From Quillaja saponaria (taxonomy: Eukaryota; Streptophyta; Magnoliopsida; Fabales; Quillajaceae), in contig CM055608.1 of NCBI GenBank assembly GCA_029379385.1, positions 16,924,350 to 16,988,349 on the forward strand: a stretch of DNA of 64,000 nucleotides, written 5' to 3'. The notes under the pieces were generated by a model. That model was not told the DNA's origin. It saw only the letters and a program-made list of their open reading frames with translations, and did not search any database. Position 1 is the stretch's first letter. Each line of letters opens with the position of its first letter. The position numbers were made by a program, and so were the translations under genes. Positions 1 to 11,532 of this stretch are shown here, piece by piece.

Positions 1-500
1 AGCACATTAGGTTTATTTTCATGATAGTCTTAGAACCACCTACATTAGGCTTTTAACCATTACTATGCCCTTTAGTATCTTGAGATTTCTTATGATAAGT
101 ATGTTTCAACTTAACTTGAAATTATTAAAACTACATTTGAACTGACAAAATTAAAGGTCATCTTCAGTTTCAGACAAACCACATATGAGGTTTTAAGAGA
201 TGGATATTTTAAGGCAGATTAGGCTTAACCTATTAAATCTCCCCCCTAATTCAAAAACTTATTTTTAAGTATTACTGCCAACAACATGAAGAGCAACAAG
301 ATCAACACACATGGTTGAATTATGTCCATAATTTTCAAGACAAACTCAATATCTTCTTTCCATTGCTTAAAATTTGACCTAATCAACAATTCAATGGAAG
401 TAGTATTGTTGTTAACAACAAATGAGATGATGCAAAATAAAAGAATGCAACATGCCAAACTATCAGGGTATTGAATAACCAAAAATAAAAACTTATTCAA
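1..500. other. Intergenic, A+T-rich; partial repeat unit at its right end
   Basis: No gene is recognised. The last ~60 bases (about 440-500) resemble the end of the ~206-bp repeat unit that follows, so the array probably began with an older partial copy. The rest shows nothing I can name. Confidence 0.5.
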
Positions 501-1190
501 CATGATTCCAATGCGCATTATTACAAACTCGCCTTTGGGCTAGAGAATGTAACATGCCATTAGGATGTCACATTCAACCCATGAAATTGAAACATAAGAG
601 CATCTCAAGTTTTGAAAAGTTCATTCCCTTTAGGTAGATAAACCTTCTAAGCTGAGAGTGCAATATTTCAAACAAAATGGGTAACTAAGAACAAGAATTT
701 ATTTTACATGAGTTTAAGTCGCATTATTACAAACTTCCTCTTTGAGTAGAGAATATAAAATACCATTAAGATCTTATGATCAACCCTTGAAAACAAACAT
801 AGGAGCACCTTAGCTTTCGAAATGTTCATCCTCTTTGGGAAGATAAATCTTCTAGGCCAAGAATGTAACATGTCAAACACTTTGAGTAATTAAAAACTGA
901 GAATAAAAATTTATTCTGCATGAATCCAAAGTGAATCATTACAGTACTCCCATTTGGACAGAGAACGTAAATGCTCATGCGGGTCCTTCCTTCTAAGGCA
1001 GAGCGCTTCCCTACCAATGCATTTTTACATCCCACAACTTCGGCTAGATCGCTTAGCCCCATTCATCTTCGGTGCAAGAGTGCTCGATATGCTATTAGGA
1101 TCTCATTATCAACCCATGAAACCAAGATTAGAGCATTCTAGCTTTCGAAAAATCTATCCCCCTTTGAGCAGATAAACCTTCTAAGCCGGT
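501..1190. repeat. Three tandem ~206-bp repeat units
   Basis: Three diverged direct copies start at about 501, 707 and 918 with a 'catga..c.a' start followed by 'cattattacaaact'-like sequence. Each then has 'gagaat(g/a)taacatgccattagg'-like sequence, 'caaccc(a/t)tgaaa', and ends with 'agataaaccttctaagc'. The spacing is 206 and 211 bp. The third copy is longer because it carries a 117-bp insertion at 972-1088. No coding capacity is evident. It may be a minisatellite or part of a transposon. Confidence 0.75.
972..1088 (-). pseudogene. Nuclear plastid DNA fragment: part of chloroplast 23S rRNA
   Basis: Read on the minus strand, the segment matches the chloroplast 23S rRNA stretch that begins 'cgagcgctcttgcgccgaag' and continues through 'gggctaagcgatct', 'gtgggatgtaaaaatgcat' and 'gccttagagggaag' to 'cccgcgcgagca'. 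The match comes from remembered plastid rRNA, just 3' of the GTPase-associated centre. Most differences are C-to-T or G-to-A, as expected for decay of methylated nuclear DNA. The piece is far too short to be functional. It interrupts the third tandem repeat unit exactly, and 'atgct' occurs at both junctions. It is a nuclear plastid insertion (NUPT). Confidence 0.85.
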
Positions 1191-2465
1191 ATACCCCAAA
1201 CCACATGTTTCATGTATTTTCCAAAATTAAAGAATATAATAACTTCCTTTAAGTAAGAAATTATATACAATAAATTAAGAAACATCTCGTACTATAGCTT
1301 TCACAACATCCCACAAATTTATATAGATAGACGACTTTGGTGGCAACAACCTATATAAACCTCTAGGAATTTCTCAAGCTGAGAAAATTAATTACTCAAA
1401 ATTTATACTTACCAGCTGAAATACTATTTAAGAGTATCTCAAAAGATCACTTAATGCATGTTACAAACTTTAAACAAAATTGAATCAAAACAAAAGTTTT
1501 TACTAACACATGTTTTAAAAACATGAAAGTACGATAATATTTAGCTCTAACTAGGGAGAGTACCTACTGTTTTCAGTTTCATAACATATAAAACATGAAA
1601 ATTCAACAAGCCTTAACAATTATATATGTGCAATTATATTAGTTTTAAACATAACAAAATATCATTCATTAATAATATACTTTTATGCACATAATTTTTT
1701 CAAATCTAACCATACCAAAAAATTGAAAATTTTAAATAAAAAATACCACAAAAATTTAGGATGGAAAAGACCACTGGAGGTTGGCAGGTGCTCCTCTTTC
1801 CCTTTGGAGCGAGTGGGGAATGGCAACCATGGGTGAAGTCTTCTTCAACCTCTAACCGAGTAAACTTAACTCGGTCTAGAGCATATACGAGTTGAAGTGA
1901 CTCGTTTCTAAAAATTCCTAATTTCATTCCACATCTATGCCTTTTTTCAAATTTTTTTTACCTTGGTTTTAAAATTAGTATTCTAAAAATAACCCTATAA
2001 CAATTTCAAGTATTATCAAGAGAATATGTCTATCAATTGAAATTCTTATGCTATGAACCCTAACTTAATTTCAAAAGGGTTTCAGTCTAATTTCTCAAAA
2101 ATAGTACAAATTAAACTCATTGAATAGATTCTAATGATGTATAATAACACATTATAAAGCAAAACCTATGATCTTAATCGATCAAAACAACATGAAATAA
2201 TAATTTTTCAAATCCAAAAATTAAATTCAATTTTATATCAAACCGAATCTTGAAATTCAAAATTCTCAACTTATAGTTGATAAAATCATACAAACCACAT
2301 ATTAAATTAAAGATATATCAAAGAGGAATAAAACCTTCAACATTTCAATTTCAACCTCAGACATTTAAGGTTTCAATTTTTTAGTTTAAAAAACTGACTT
2401 AAATGAACCCTATTATTTTATGTTAATTAAATAAATTTTAGGGTTCTAATTTCATGTATATCCAA
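1190..2465. other. Gene-free stretch, probably decayed interior of the minus-strand copia element
   Basis: No reading frame with recognisable motifs is present. Position alone (immediately inside the primer-binding site of the minus-strand LTR at 2479-2949) suggests the former leader and gag region of that element. A slightly G+C-richer patch at about 1755-1910 has no recognisable product. Confidence 0.3.
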
Positions 2466-2949
2466 CTTTGATACCACATGTAATATTATTATAGGATCAC
2501 ATAGAAAATTTAATACATGAATTTAGACCATAATAATTATAAATTCATGTACTTGATTGAGTCATAGTAACGGAATAGATGAATCCTTAATTAAGCACAC
2601 CATGATTAAATCATGAGACAACTAGGTTTTTCTCTCCATACTCTTTATTTACTGGACAGCTTTTACCAGGGCAAGATACACTGACTAAGAGAGGAGAGGG
2701 AACATAACCTATTTATAATCAAACCCTAAGAGTCCTCTTATTAAAGACTTCTTAAGATACTTTGCCTATATTTACTATTAATCCACATGTAACACAAAGA
2801 GGTGTGCTTGAGCCCTATCCGAATGATCACATAAACCAAATGGGCTCTTATCAGCCTGTTTCAATTGAACTAAACCTTAAACTCGTTTTTATCAAAACCA
2901 AAATCATACAATTAATAATAACCCACGCCTGGAATTTATAACATCAACA
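2466..2949 (-). mobile_element. Ty1/copia-type LTR with adjoining primer-binding site
   Basis: The minus strand reads TGTTGATG at 2949 and ends ATATTACA at 2479, giving a TG...CA LTR of about 471 bp. Two bases beyond is TGGTATCAAAG (2476-2466), one mismatch from the initiator-tRNA-Met binding site TGGTATCAGAG used by plant copia elements. A TATA-like TTATAAATAG lies within it on the same strand. The LTR order shows a 5' LTR with its element running left, but no recognisable gag remains there. Confidence 0.7.
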
Positions 2950-3766
2950 CCCATACTGACGTACATAAAAGAGAAGTCACTTTCACTTTCTGAGCTTGAA
3001 TCATCTTTAAGTATCGCTCCCTAAAAGATAATGGTCGCTATACCACAGAGAATAAGTCAAAAGAAAATTAACAAAGAAACCATGCTAATAAGAAGAAGAC
3101 TTACCTATTCAAAAGGAGAAGGGAATGGAAGCCCATAGTGGTATTTGGTAAAACTAAAGGCTCTTCCACATAAAAACCATCATTACTCACAATTGGAATC
3201 AGCGAAGAAAGCATATCATGCCCCTATTTTCTAATATACTGTTTGGAAGAGTAATCGTCCACAAGTTTCACTTGTCATTACCAAATAAAACTTACAAGGC
3301 CTTTTAATAACTACACTTAAATCATCCTTAAAGGTATAAAAGTGTCAATAATCGATAATCTAACAATTCATAAATTTCTAAGAAAATCTCTCAATATTCA
3401 TCTAGATTACTTTACTCATGTTCTTTTTTATTGGTAAACACAACATCTAAATCCAAGAAAATAAAAAAGTTCAACAAGACATGTTCCAATAGTAAAGGAG
3501 AATAAATTGTGAGCAATTATCCTTCCGCTCCCCAAAGCTTTATGAATTTTGGACTTATTTATCTAAAAAGACAAACAAATATATAATTTATTAGTTTCAT
3601 AACTCAGTAAATAAAAATTAAACTATCATAATGTATATAAATAATAATTAATCATGAATATTCATGAACTGTACTCTTCACACATTCTTCTCAACTTACT
3701 ACATAAAATGGTAAAGAGAATAATGCATAAGCTAGGATATCGCTAATAGTCACAATTAGCCATTTG
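2950..3766. other. Gene-free stretch
   Basis: I see no supported gene. On the minus strand, about 3225-3105 holds a 37-codon open frame ending at a good splice donor (AG|GTAAGT). There is no recognisable domain and no second exon, so it is not called as a gene. Confidence 0.4.
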
Positions 3767-3887
3767 ATAAGGCCCTACACTTGTCATATTTAGCCCTGTG
3801 ACTAGGCCACTCTCGTCATGTTTAGCACCATGACTGGGCCACTATCGTCATGTTTAACTCCATGACCAAGCCACTACTATCATAACC
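3767..3887. repeat. 32-bp minisatellite, about 3.7 copies
   Basis: Consecutive units at 3801-3832 and 3833-3864 share the pattern 'act(a/g)ggccact.tcgtcatgttta...ccatg'. A more diverged unit precedes them, and a partial one follows from 3865. Confidence 0.8.
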
Positions 3888-3932
3888 ACCTATTAGACAT
3901 CCCTAACTTACTGCACTAACTCTTATAGATAC

Positions 3933-4750
3933 TGTTAGTATTAATGTTCAAGAATCAATCAATGGTTGGTTGTAATGACACTTTATTTGTATTTAATGCA
4001 TGTAATAATATTTATTAGGCATTGTTTATTATATTTTTTAAATGAGATTTAGTACAATGATATATAAAGTCCTTATAATAAATACTGTGTATGCATAATT
4101 ATGATGTTGATTATAATTGTGAGATATGCATACATAAAGTGTTATTTTAAAAGTATTCTTATTCTATGAATCATCAAGATTAGGGATACTGATGATTCCT
4201 CGAGACTAACATATATATTGTGTCATTCTCTTATAAATAGAGCAGTGATCTCATAAACTATAAGCATAGAGATCCTGAGACAAACATATGGGTGCTTGTT
4301 AGTTGAACAAGTATACTGAATTAACCCAAGAAGAGAAACCATGTGGAGTTTTTACTCACGTGTCAATGGAAATTCTCAAAATGTTGGTGGTGTAAGTGAT
4401 CATTTCACTTAAGATTATCTTATTCCCTAATATGTGAATTTATGTGTTTTGATGTGATTCCTCTTATCCTGTAATAAGGATAATACATGGGTGATTATTG
4501 ACATGTAGTGAAACATATGAAGGTAGATGAATGATAGATAAAAAATTTATCATTCTTAATAAAGAGGACGAATATCCTATGGCTTCTTGAGACAAGTATG
4601 TCTTGTTCCGGGAATATGGGTAGATGTTGTATCCAACATTATCGATCGTGTTAGAGTTGTTGAATAATTCAAGATACAATTTATTACTAAAGTAGATTGT
4701 CTAGATTAAAATTTATAGGTGTTAATACAGCAATTGACTAAGGCCTAACA
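3933..4750 (+). mobile_element. Solo LTR of the copia family seen again at 24.7 and 30.0 kb
   Basis: It begins TGTTAGTATTAATGTTC and can be closed at CTAACA (4750), giving matching short inverted ends TGTTAG/CTAACA. Its first ~650 bases align with the LTRs at 24686 and (inverted) 29993: 'gtgtatgcataattatgatg', 'tgtgtcattctctt' and 'acatgggtgattgttg' are shared. Beyond about 4607 it diverges, so it is a different subfamily or a rearranged copy. No flanking target duplication is evident. Confidence 0.65.
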
Positions 4751-5790
4751 CTCCCTTATAAATAGAATCCCCTTAAGCCAAGGTAAGCTCTCGAGCTCTC
4801 TCGCAAACAAACTCCTAGCTCTCCCTTTCACTGGCTGGGGCTTCGGAGAGAGATCTCGGGCAATGCTCGACCTTCCATTTCTTTTGTGTATTTCAGGTTT
4901 CCTAAGGACCACCCCTAAACTCGGAGGATCATTTCAGAAGAGAAGACCTTAGAGTTTGGTCAAATTTGACTTTAAAATAGGGGCTACCAGGTTTGGGTTT
5001 ATTGTGAGAAGGTTTTGGAGCTTTGAAGCCGTGGATACGGAAGATGGGATGGTGATGAATGGATTGGATAGGAAGAGAAGAAGCTTGGAGTGTGTCAAAA
5101 TGTTGTTTTAGTTTTTTCTTTATTTTTTTTCCTAATTTTTGATAACTTTTAACTTAATTAGAGTTTTCTAGTGAATCCCAATGTTATGCCATGCTCTAAA
5201 CAATCTAGTAGAGAAATTGAAAAAGAATGATCTCTCTTTAGGAGAGGGAAAATAGAGAGAAAGTTGTACTGGAATTGAAAATATGAAATTTTTAATAAAA
5301 AATATATATATATATATCTAAAAGTGTTTGCTAGTATACTAATATTGTAAAAATAAAAATGCAATTTAGAAATACAGCTTTTAATAAATTGTGACCATAA
5401 AAAAAAAAAAAAAAATGTGACGTATTAAAAAATGAGAAAGAACAAAATACCAAAAAAAAAAAACAAATGAGAAAGAACAAACTAGGAAGCATGTGACTGG
5501 CTATAAACGGGAAATACGTGAGTCAAATCATGGTAGCCAACAACAAGCAAGAAAGAGAAAGTTGCAGAGAGAACCATCTCCATTTCTGATTGGTGACTTT
5601 CTTAACCTTAGTTAGCATGTGAACCTTCTATACGATGTCACTGCACGCCTAATTAATAAAGGTAACGGGGTTTTGATTGGATGGTGGGACCCGGAGAAAA
5701 GAAAAAGAACCAATATTGGTCAAAGCGATCAGGGGGGTTAGAGTGAAATACATCTCATCATTTGACGCGTGTACAGTGAGAAGTGGTGGT
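4751..5790. other. Gene-free stretch with a TATA-like box and simple repeats
   Basis: CTTATAAATAGAATCC at about 4753, followed by pyrimidine-rich sequence and 'ctcggaggatcatttc', looks like the promoter and leader part of another LTR, but its borders are not visible. A (TA) tract lies at about 5301-5318 and A-rich runs at 5398-5415 and 5452-5463. From 5640 to 5800 the sequence is G+C-richer and unrecognised. Confidence 0.35.
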
Positions 5791-5799
5791 ACCCTGGGG

Positions 5800-6105
5800 A
5801 CCGCGTTGTAATAAACCATTGTAAAATATGTGAAGTTGAAATCATTTTGGTAGGTCGTGATTTGGACACATGAGAAGCATGTAGTTGAACCTTTGTCTAG
5901 TACCTTGGAATGATTCCAAGTCAAATTGAGTGAAACTTGTGATGATATATTCATTAAACATCTTCAATGTATCTTCATAAAAATAAACAATAAAATAGAA
6001 TTATAAAGTTAAAATGAAAATATATAAAAATTTGAATTAAGATTAAGATTGCTTGGTATTAATATTAGCTAAAATTAGTAAAATAATTCTCCGGCAACAG
6101 TACTA
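5800..6105 (-). mobile_element. Athila-like gag remnant and tRNA-Asp-type primer-binding site
   Basis: On the minus strand, 6105-6089 matches the plant tRNA-Asp 3' end binding site in degenerate form (its complement reads CTCCGGCAACAGTACTA). About 140 bp further in is a gag remnant (5955-5800) that aligns with the better-preserved one at 13640-13875. In both copies the C-terminal half of gag follows the primer-binding region almost directly. The frame carries substitutions and is not functional. Left of 5800 the similarity stops. Confidence 0.6.
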
Positions 6106-6111
6106 AAAACT

Positions 6112-6463
6112 TGTTGTTGATATTATTCACACAAGTGCATGTATTATTAACAAGTAATAAAGTGATAAAGTAGAGTGTTGACCCCACGATGAATTAATAC
6201 TAATAGTGTGCTAAGTACTAAAATTAACAATCCTAAATTCATTCAAACGAATGAATTTGAGTTGATTACACTATTTCAAATTAAAACTAAATAAGAGTTA
6301 GAATACAATAAAGATAAACCTAGAATCACAACTTCCCTCAACATTTCCCTTGAATTATTATTATCTTGTCCATGCTTAGTTATTATAATGAATTATTAAC
6401 CTAGGGTTCTAATCAATTATATGCATTTTCCAAATTACTCATAATAATATTTCATTTAATCAA
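6112..6463 (-). mobile_element. Athila-like LTR, truncated
   Basis: This is the 3' end of a Ty3/gypsy LTR read on the minus strand. It contains the family landmarks 'acaagtgcatgtat', 'aaaattaacaatcctaa', 'tagaatcacaacttccctcaac' and 'ttgtccatgcttagttat'. It stops at 6463, where another LTR has inserted. Confidence 0.75.
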
Positions 6464-7933
6464 TGATAGGCAATTATACAAAATGCAAGTGCACGTATCG
6501 TCCTCAAATAGTAACAAGTAGAAATCGTTCCCATGAGGAATAGTTATTTTTTATGCCAATTACCACTATGATACAGCTTAACTTTAATCAAGCCAAATAA
6601 AAATTCATAGATAAATTTGATTTAAAAATATTAAAACTAAATCTAGGTTCACGATATCCCTCACACCACACCTTAATAACTTTAATTCAAATCAATTCAT
6701 GCATTAGCTAAGATTAACCCATATTTCTTAATCAATTACTAGCATACTCCTATGTCTAGCAATTATATATTCCCTTTAGTCTAATTCCCTATATTCCTAC
6801 GAGAATTATTCTAATGCAAACTCATTAAGAACCAATCTCCTGGTTACTTATAGTAAAAGTGTATATGCTTATCTCTAAAACCAATAAGATTATCCAAATC
6901 ATATGAACAATCCAAAGATAAGCTATATCACCTAAGGCTAATCTCAAAACTGACTATTCTAAGTCAAATTCGAAATTCCTAATCAATTTAACTAGTGATC
7001 AAGCAATTAGAAGCATTAAAAACAAGGCAATATAAATATTAAAACTAAAACATGCATTAAAATAAAACTAAAGCCACATCGGCTAAATGTGAGTTTAGTC
7101 GTTACCCTTAAAATATGAGTATTCCATACTAACTACTGAAAACATAAAAACTAATGACAAAGCCATTACAAGTAAATAGAAAATAAGAAGAAGAAGAAAA
7201 AATAGAAACTAGAAGTTGTCACTCTTTGAATCTCTTTCAGCTCCTTAGCACTCTCTATCACGAGCTTTGGTATATCTCTCAATCTTAGCCTTGCTCCTCT
7301 ATTTATAGGCTTTTTCCTCCTTTTTGATTTAAAATAGAATCCTAAGAATCCGTACAAGCGCTATAGCTCAGGAATATATGGCACTACTGGCGTCACAGGG
7401 TTTGTATAATCTTAATAGGACTCGTCTTGTATCATGCCACGTCTTCACATTCATAGGCATTATGAAGCCAATCCCTTGGTTGGTTTATAAAAGTCGTCCT
7501 CACTTTGGCACTGCGGCTTCCTTCTTCAAGCATCGCAGCTTCCAACTCCCTGACTCATTTGATTTTTCTCTCTTGGTATGAGCACTGCAGCTTCAATTTA
7601 GTGCTGCCATGGCTAAGTCCTCTCTACCTTTTTCCTCAAATTCCTCCTTTTAAGGCATCGCTTGCCTCATGTTATGCAGTGCTGCGGTGCCTAGTTGAGT
7701 TGCTTCATTTCTCTAATTCGAACTTGGATACTACAAGGACACCTAAAATAAATTAAATACCAAAATTCAAAAAACTACTCCTAATTAAGATAAAAACTCT
7801 ACAAAACTCCTAAAAATAACCTAAAACAACTCTGGCACTATATTTGACTAGTTTTCTAACTCAAAATATCAGGATTATGATCAAATATGAATTAAAATCA
7901 TAGTGAAATAACTCTATTATTCTAGAGTTATCG
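6464..7933 (-). mobile_element. Solo Athila-like LTR (1470 bp) with target duplication
   Basis: On the + strand it starts TGATAGGCAATTATAC and ends TAGAGTTATCG, where the expected final A has become G. AATCAA lies on both sides (6458-6463 and 7934-7939), which fits a target-site duplication. It belongs to the subfamily whose start reads TGATAACTCT...ATAGAGTTATTTCA on its own strand, as at 26736 and 17994. Small open frames inside it (for example at 7166-7756) are unrelated to any known protein and are not called as genes. Confidence 0.8.
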
Positions 7934-7939
7934 AATCAA

Positions 7940-8932
7940 CACACTATAGAGTAAGTTGAGCATCGTTCCCATGAGGAATTTTCACTAATATCTAGTTAAG
8001 TATTAAAATTAACACAATCCTAATCTTATTCAAACAAATGAATTATGATAGAAAAATCTAATTTAACCTAAGACTAACTAATGACAAATTAAACTAGAGA
8101 ATTAATGGATAAAAGCCTAGAATTACAATTTTCCTCAACACTTCACTTGACTTATTATTATCTTATCATGCTTAGTTATGGTATAGAATTATTAACCTTG
8201 GGTTCTAATTCAATTATAAGCATATTCATATGTCTTATAAATAGATATCTCACTTAACCAATTCACTATATTCCTATGAGAATTAAGTTAAGCAAAACTC
8301 ATTAAGATCATACATAAATTGGCTACACAAGGCATATAGGTATATTCTTGTCCTATATATTAATTAAATTCAAACAATCATATGAATGAATTCAAACAAG
8401 TGTAATATCACTCAAGGGTAAACCTAAACTCCTTTTTCCTAGTTTGTTAAGGTTCATCACATAAATCTAATTGGTAGCTAATCAACTAGAAACATTAAGC
8501 ATAGAATGAAATAAACAATCCATATACCAAACCATAAGTAATCAATAAATAATAAAAACCATCAAGCTACATGTTGAGTTCAATTGTAATCCTAAAGAAT
8601 AAATTAGTTCATGATACCTAATGTAGACATAAACTCAAATAATGTAGACATCAAAGAAATACAAGAAAAGTAAAGAAAAAGTAGAATAATAGAAAATTGA
8701 TAGGTTGTCAGTCTTCAATCTTCAACATCCAAGCTCCTCTTGCCTTCTTGCACTCTTGATGGCTTCCTTTTGTCTAGAAAATATTAGCTTAATTGTGTCT
8801 CCAATTGTCTATATTGAATCCCCAAGGTAATCCCTCTTTTATAGGCTTTAAAACTTTCAATTTCACTTCAATTCAGACTAGAAATCGTACTGGTGCTGTG
8901 GCCTCGAAATTTGACGAGTTTTGGACCCTGGC
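7940..8932 (-). repeat. 3' LTR of the gag-only element, outer part
   Basis: This is the outer two-thirds of the 3' LTR. It aligns with 14060-15055, with landmarks 'ctaatatctagttaagtatt', 'aatcttcaacatccaagctcct' in part, and 'acgagttttggaccct'. It ends at CTGGC (8928-8932), the left copy of the target site of the nested insertion. Confidence 0.8.
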
Positions 8933-11099
8933 TATAACACTTAATGTCCTTATAGATTTATTTACAAATATTCAATGGACTAATTAAAAGTCTTAAGGTG
9001 GTAGTAACCAATTTTTCTTTTCTTTTATGTATACATATATCTCACTCAATTTAAATTTGATATTAATTTCTATTATATAATATTTTATTCCATATACTTA
9101 ATTGCTTGTAACTTACAACTTAATGGTAAAGTGTATTCCTTATATCATTATCAATTTAATCCATCAAATTCTTAACTTTTACTTTCTTGAGTACTTTCTT
9201 ATTATAAAAGAGTAGAATACCTATTTATATATATATATTTCTCTATATAAAAATTTATTGCACAAGTAAGCCATTACATGTATATTACATATTGTATGAT
9301 TAATTGCTAGATCCATACTTACTTTGCTAGTCAATCTAAATCCAAGATCTACTCATTTTTGGGGATCCTAAGTCTTTGATTTTAGTAGCCCTATTTTCCA
9401 AGACCATTGTCAAGAATTTAAGTGTAGAACATCCATTTAAACAACATGGAGACTCGGCCCCATGCCTACTATTCCATTACTTTAGCTTATGCATTAACTA
9501 TTTGTTATGAGGAGCCTTTACATCCTTACTAAGGCCATCCTCCAAAAGAGTCTTCAACTTATAAAGCTACTTATATGTAAGTAAATACCTAGGCACACTT
9601 TTACAATTTTTGTTTATACTATTACAACCTGATGTTCTAAGGGATTTACCTATTTAAAAGTTAGACTCCTAACTTATAGTTAAAGGTAGAAATTCATCAC
9701 CGTCCCCTTCACCATAATCACTTTCCCATGCTTCCCAAACTTCCTCCATATACATTTCCCCTCCATCCATCGTAGAATAAAACGCATAATTGTACACAAG
9801 AACAACTATGATCATGTTTGCCACACAAGATCCGAGTACTTATCAATCTGCATATTAACATTCTGAAATCATGAGACAAAAATCTCAACATATATCATGC
9901 ATTATACTTTAAGAATAGTTGATGTGTAGTTTAGAAATAAGAGAAATGCAAGGTTTTCTATGCAAGCACTTTTCCGTTATAGCCATTTCTTTCCCAATAT
10001 GCAAACCGAGGCTTGCCTTACAAGGACTTTTAGTACACTCTTTGTACCACCTCATTAGTAGAATCCATACTATGGTTTGAGTAACTTCTTAGGTGCTTGG
10101 TGAACTTGAGCTAACATATTGTTAAGATAATGCTACAAGTGCTAAACCATGCAAAATCCTCACATATCATATTTTCAATCACACACAAGCTAATTTCTCA
10201 TTATATATGCCATTTCAAGGAAGTGTTTTGAAGAGTAAAAAGAAGATTTTCAAGTTTAATGAAAACAATAAGATAAGGAAATACATGATACATGTCTTAG
10301 CTTTGCACTCTTCCTTTAAAACTCCTACAAAGTCTCTCTTTATTGTTCCTCTAGAACTCCTTAGTGTTGTTTTCGGTCACCCTTTCCCCCCTTTTAAACT
10401 CTCTCTTGCTCACGATTTCACTTGAAGATTCAAGAAGAAAGACAGGAGACTGATTTCCCATTTTACCCTTCTTTTTCCCAATATTTACAATTTTACCTTC
10501 CACTTGTCAATTTTACTTTCCACAGTGTTTTAAATTCCACTTGTCCAATTCTATTATCTAGTTAGATCCTCTAATCATTATACATCCTCTTGTTACACTC
10601 TCATTCCTATGCATATACCTCTATTTATTACTCCACTTTTCACATCCCTACACATAGGCGCTTCATTTATTATACTTTACACATCTTACAATTTCAACCA
10701 ACGAGATTTTCACACCTATATCTTAAATTCCTATGTTTTCCTTCTTATTCAATTATAAATATTTTATGATTTTTTTCTTTTCCCATGTTTTCCTTTTCAT
10801 GCAAGTATATATATTTTATATATTTTTCTTTATTTTAGGCCTCACATATTCTCCTCCTCCCATAAGATATTTTTATGTTCTATATTATATTTTCATCATA
10901 TTTCATGAACTCCTAATTTAAGCACTCAGGTATTTCATACATATCAAACATTTACATGTACTTTATCATGTTTTCTATACTTAATACATAAATTAACATA
11001 TATAAATTTATCAATTAAATTTAAAACCTAATTATCAATTTATAATATATATTCACACACACTATAATTAAATTAAGTATTATTTTAGAGGATGTTACA
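8933..11099. mobile_element. Nested 2167-bp LTR-like insertion with TGTAACA ends
   Basis: The host LTR breaks at 8932 and resumes at 11100. The insert begins TATAACAC and ends GATGTTACA, which are TGTAACA-type inverted ends if one G-to-A change is allowed. It is flanked by CTGGC on the left and CTAGT on the right, both one transition from CTAGC, the sequence found at the uninterrupted site in the sister LTR (about 15054). The interior has no recognisable coding sequence. The size and ends suit a solo LTR (plausibly gypsy), but a non-autonomous DNA element is not excluded. Confidence 0.7.
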
Positions 11100-11518
11100 C
11101 TAGTAGTGGGATTGGCACCGTGGCCTCATCTTTATGGTGCCTCACCGCTTACCTTAGAGCCTCAGTGTAGGGGCTTCTAGTAGTAACATGTTATTTTGCG
11201 ATTTTTGCAATTTTGAAATTTTTACGATTTTTGCAATTTTTGCAATTTTTGCAATTTTTGCAATTTTAAGCCCGAATTCAACTCTAATTTGACTTTTAAT
11301 AGGACTCATTTAAGCATTAAAACTTCCAAATACACAAGTTAGAACTCATATAAAACACCTAATCCAAGCATAAATTAACCTAGGATTTATCATCTTAATA
11401 TGATAAGGACTTTAACTAGGATTTGACTAAAATTAAGCAAAAACTAACTAAAATTCTAGAACATAGCTACAATAATATGAGTAAAAATATGTAAAATAAC
11501 TATATTTTCAAGATATCA
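11100..11518 (-). repeat. 3' LTR of the gag-only element, inner part
   Basis: It continues the split LTR and aligns with 15057-15462. It ends on the + strand at AAGATATCA (11518). The part at about 11200-11267 is an expanded 'ttttgcaat' tandem repeat that the 5' LTR lacks. Confidence 0.8.
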
Positions 11519-11532
11519 CTCCCCCAAACTTA
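11519..11532 (-). other. Polypurine tract of the gag-only element
   Basis: The minus strand reads AAGTTTGGGGGAGT immediately before the 3' LTR start TGATATCTTG. This is the purine-rich primer site for plus-strand DNA synthesis. Confidence 0.7.

Noticed and set aside
501..1190. CRISPR-like repeats
   Set aside because: Units are contiguous ~206-bp copies with no spacers, in a plant nuclear context.
3105..3225. 37-codon open frame ending at a good splice donor (minus strand)
   Set aside because: No domain, an upstream in-frame stop, and no partner exon recognisable. Too weak to call a gene.
7166..7756. Overlapping open frames of 60-85 codons
   Set aside because: They lie wholly inside a solo LTR on both strands and resemble no protein.
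10207..10921. Two + strand open frames (72 and 62 codons)
   Set aside because: They lie inside the TGTAACA-ended insertion and are low-complexity or hydrophobic from A+T bias. No homology pattern was found.
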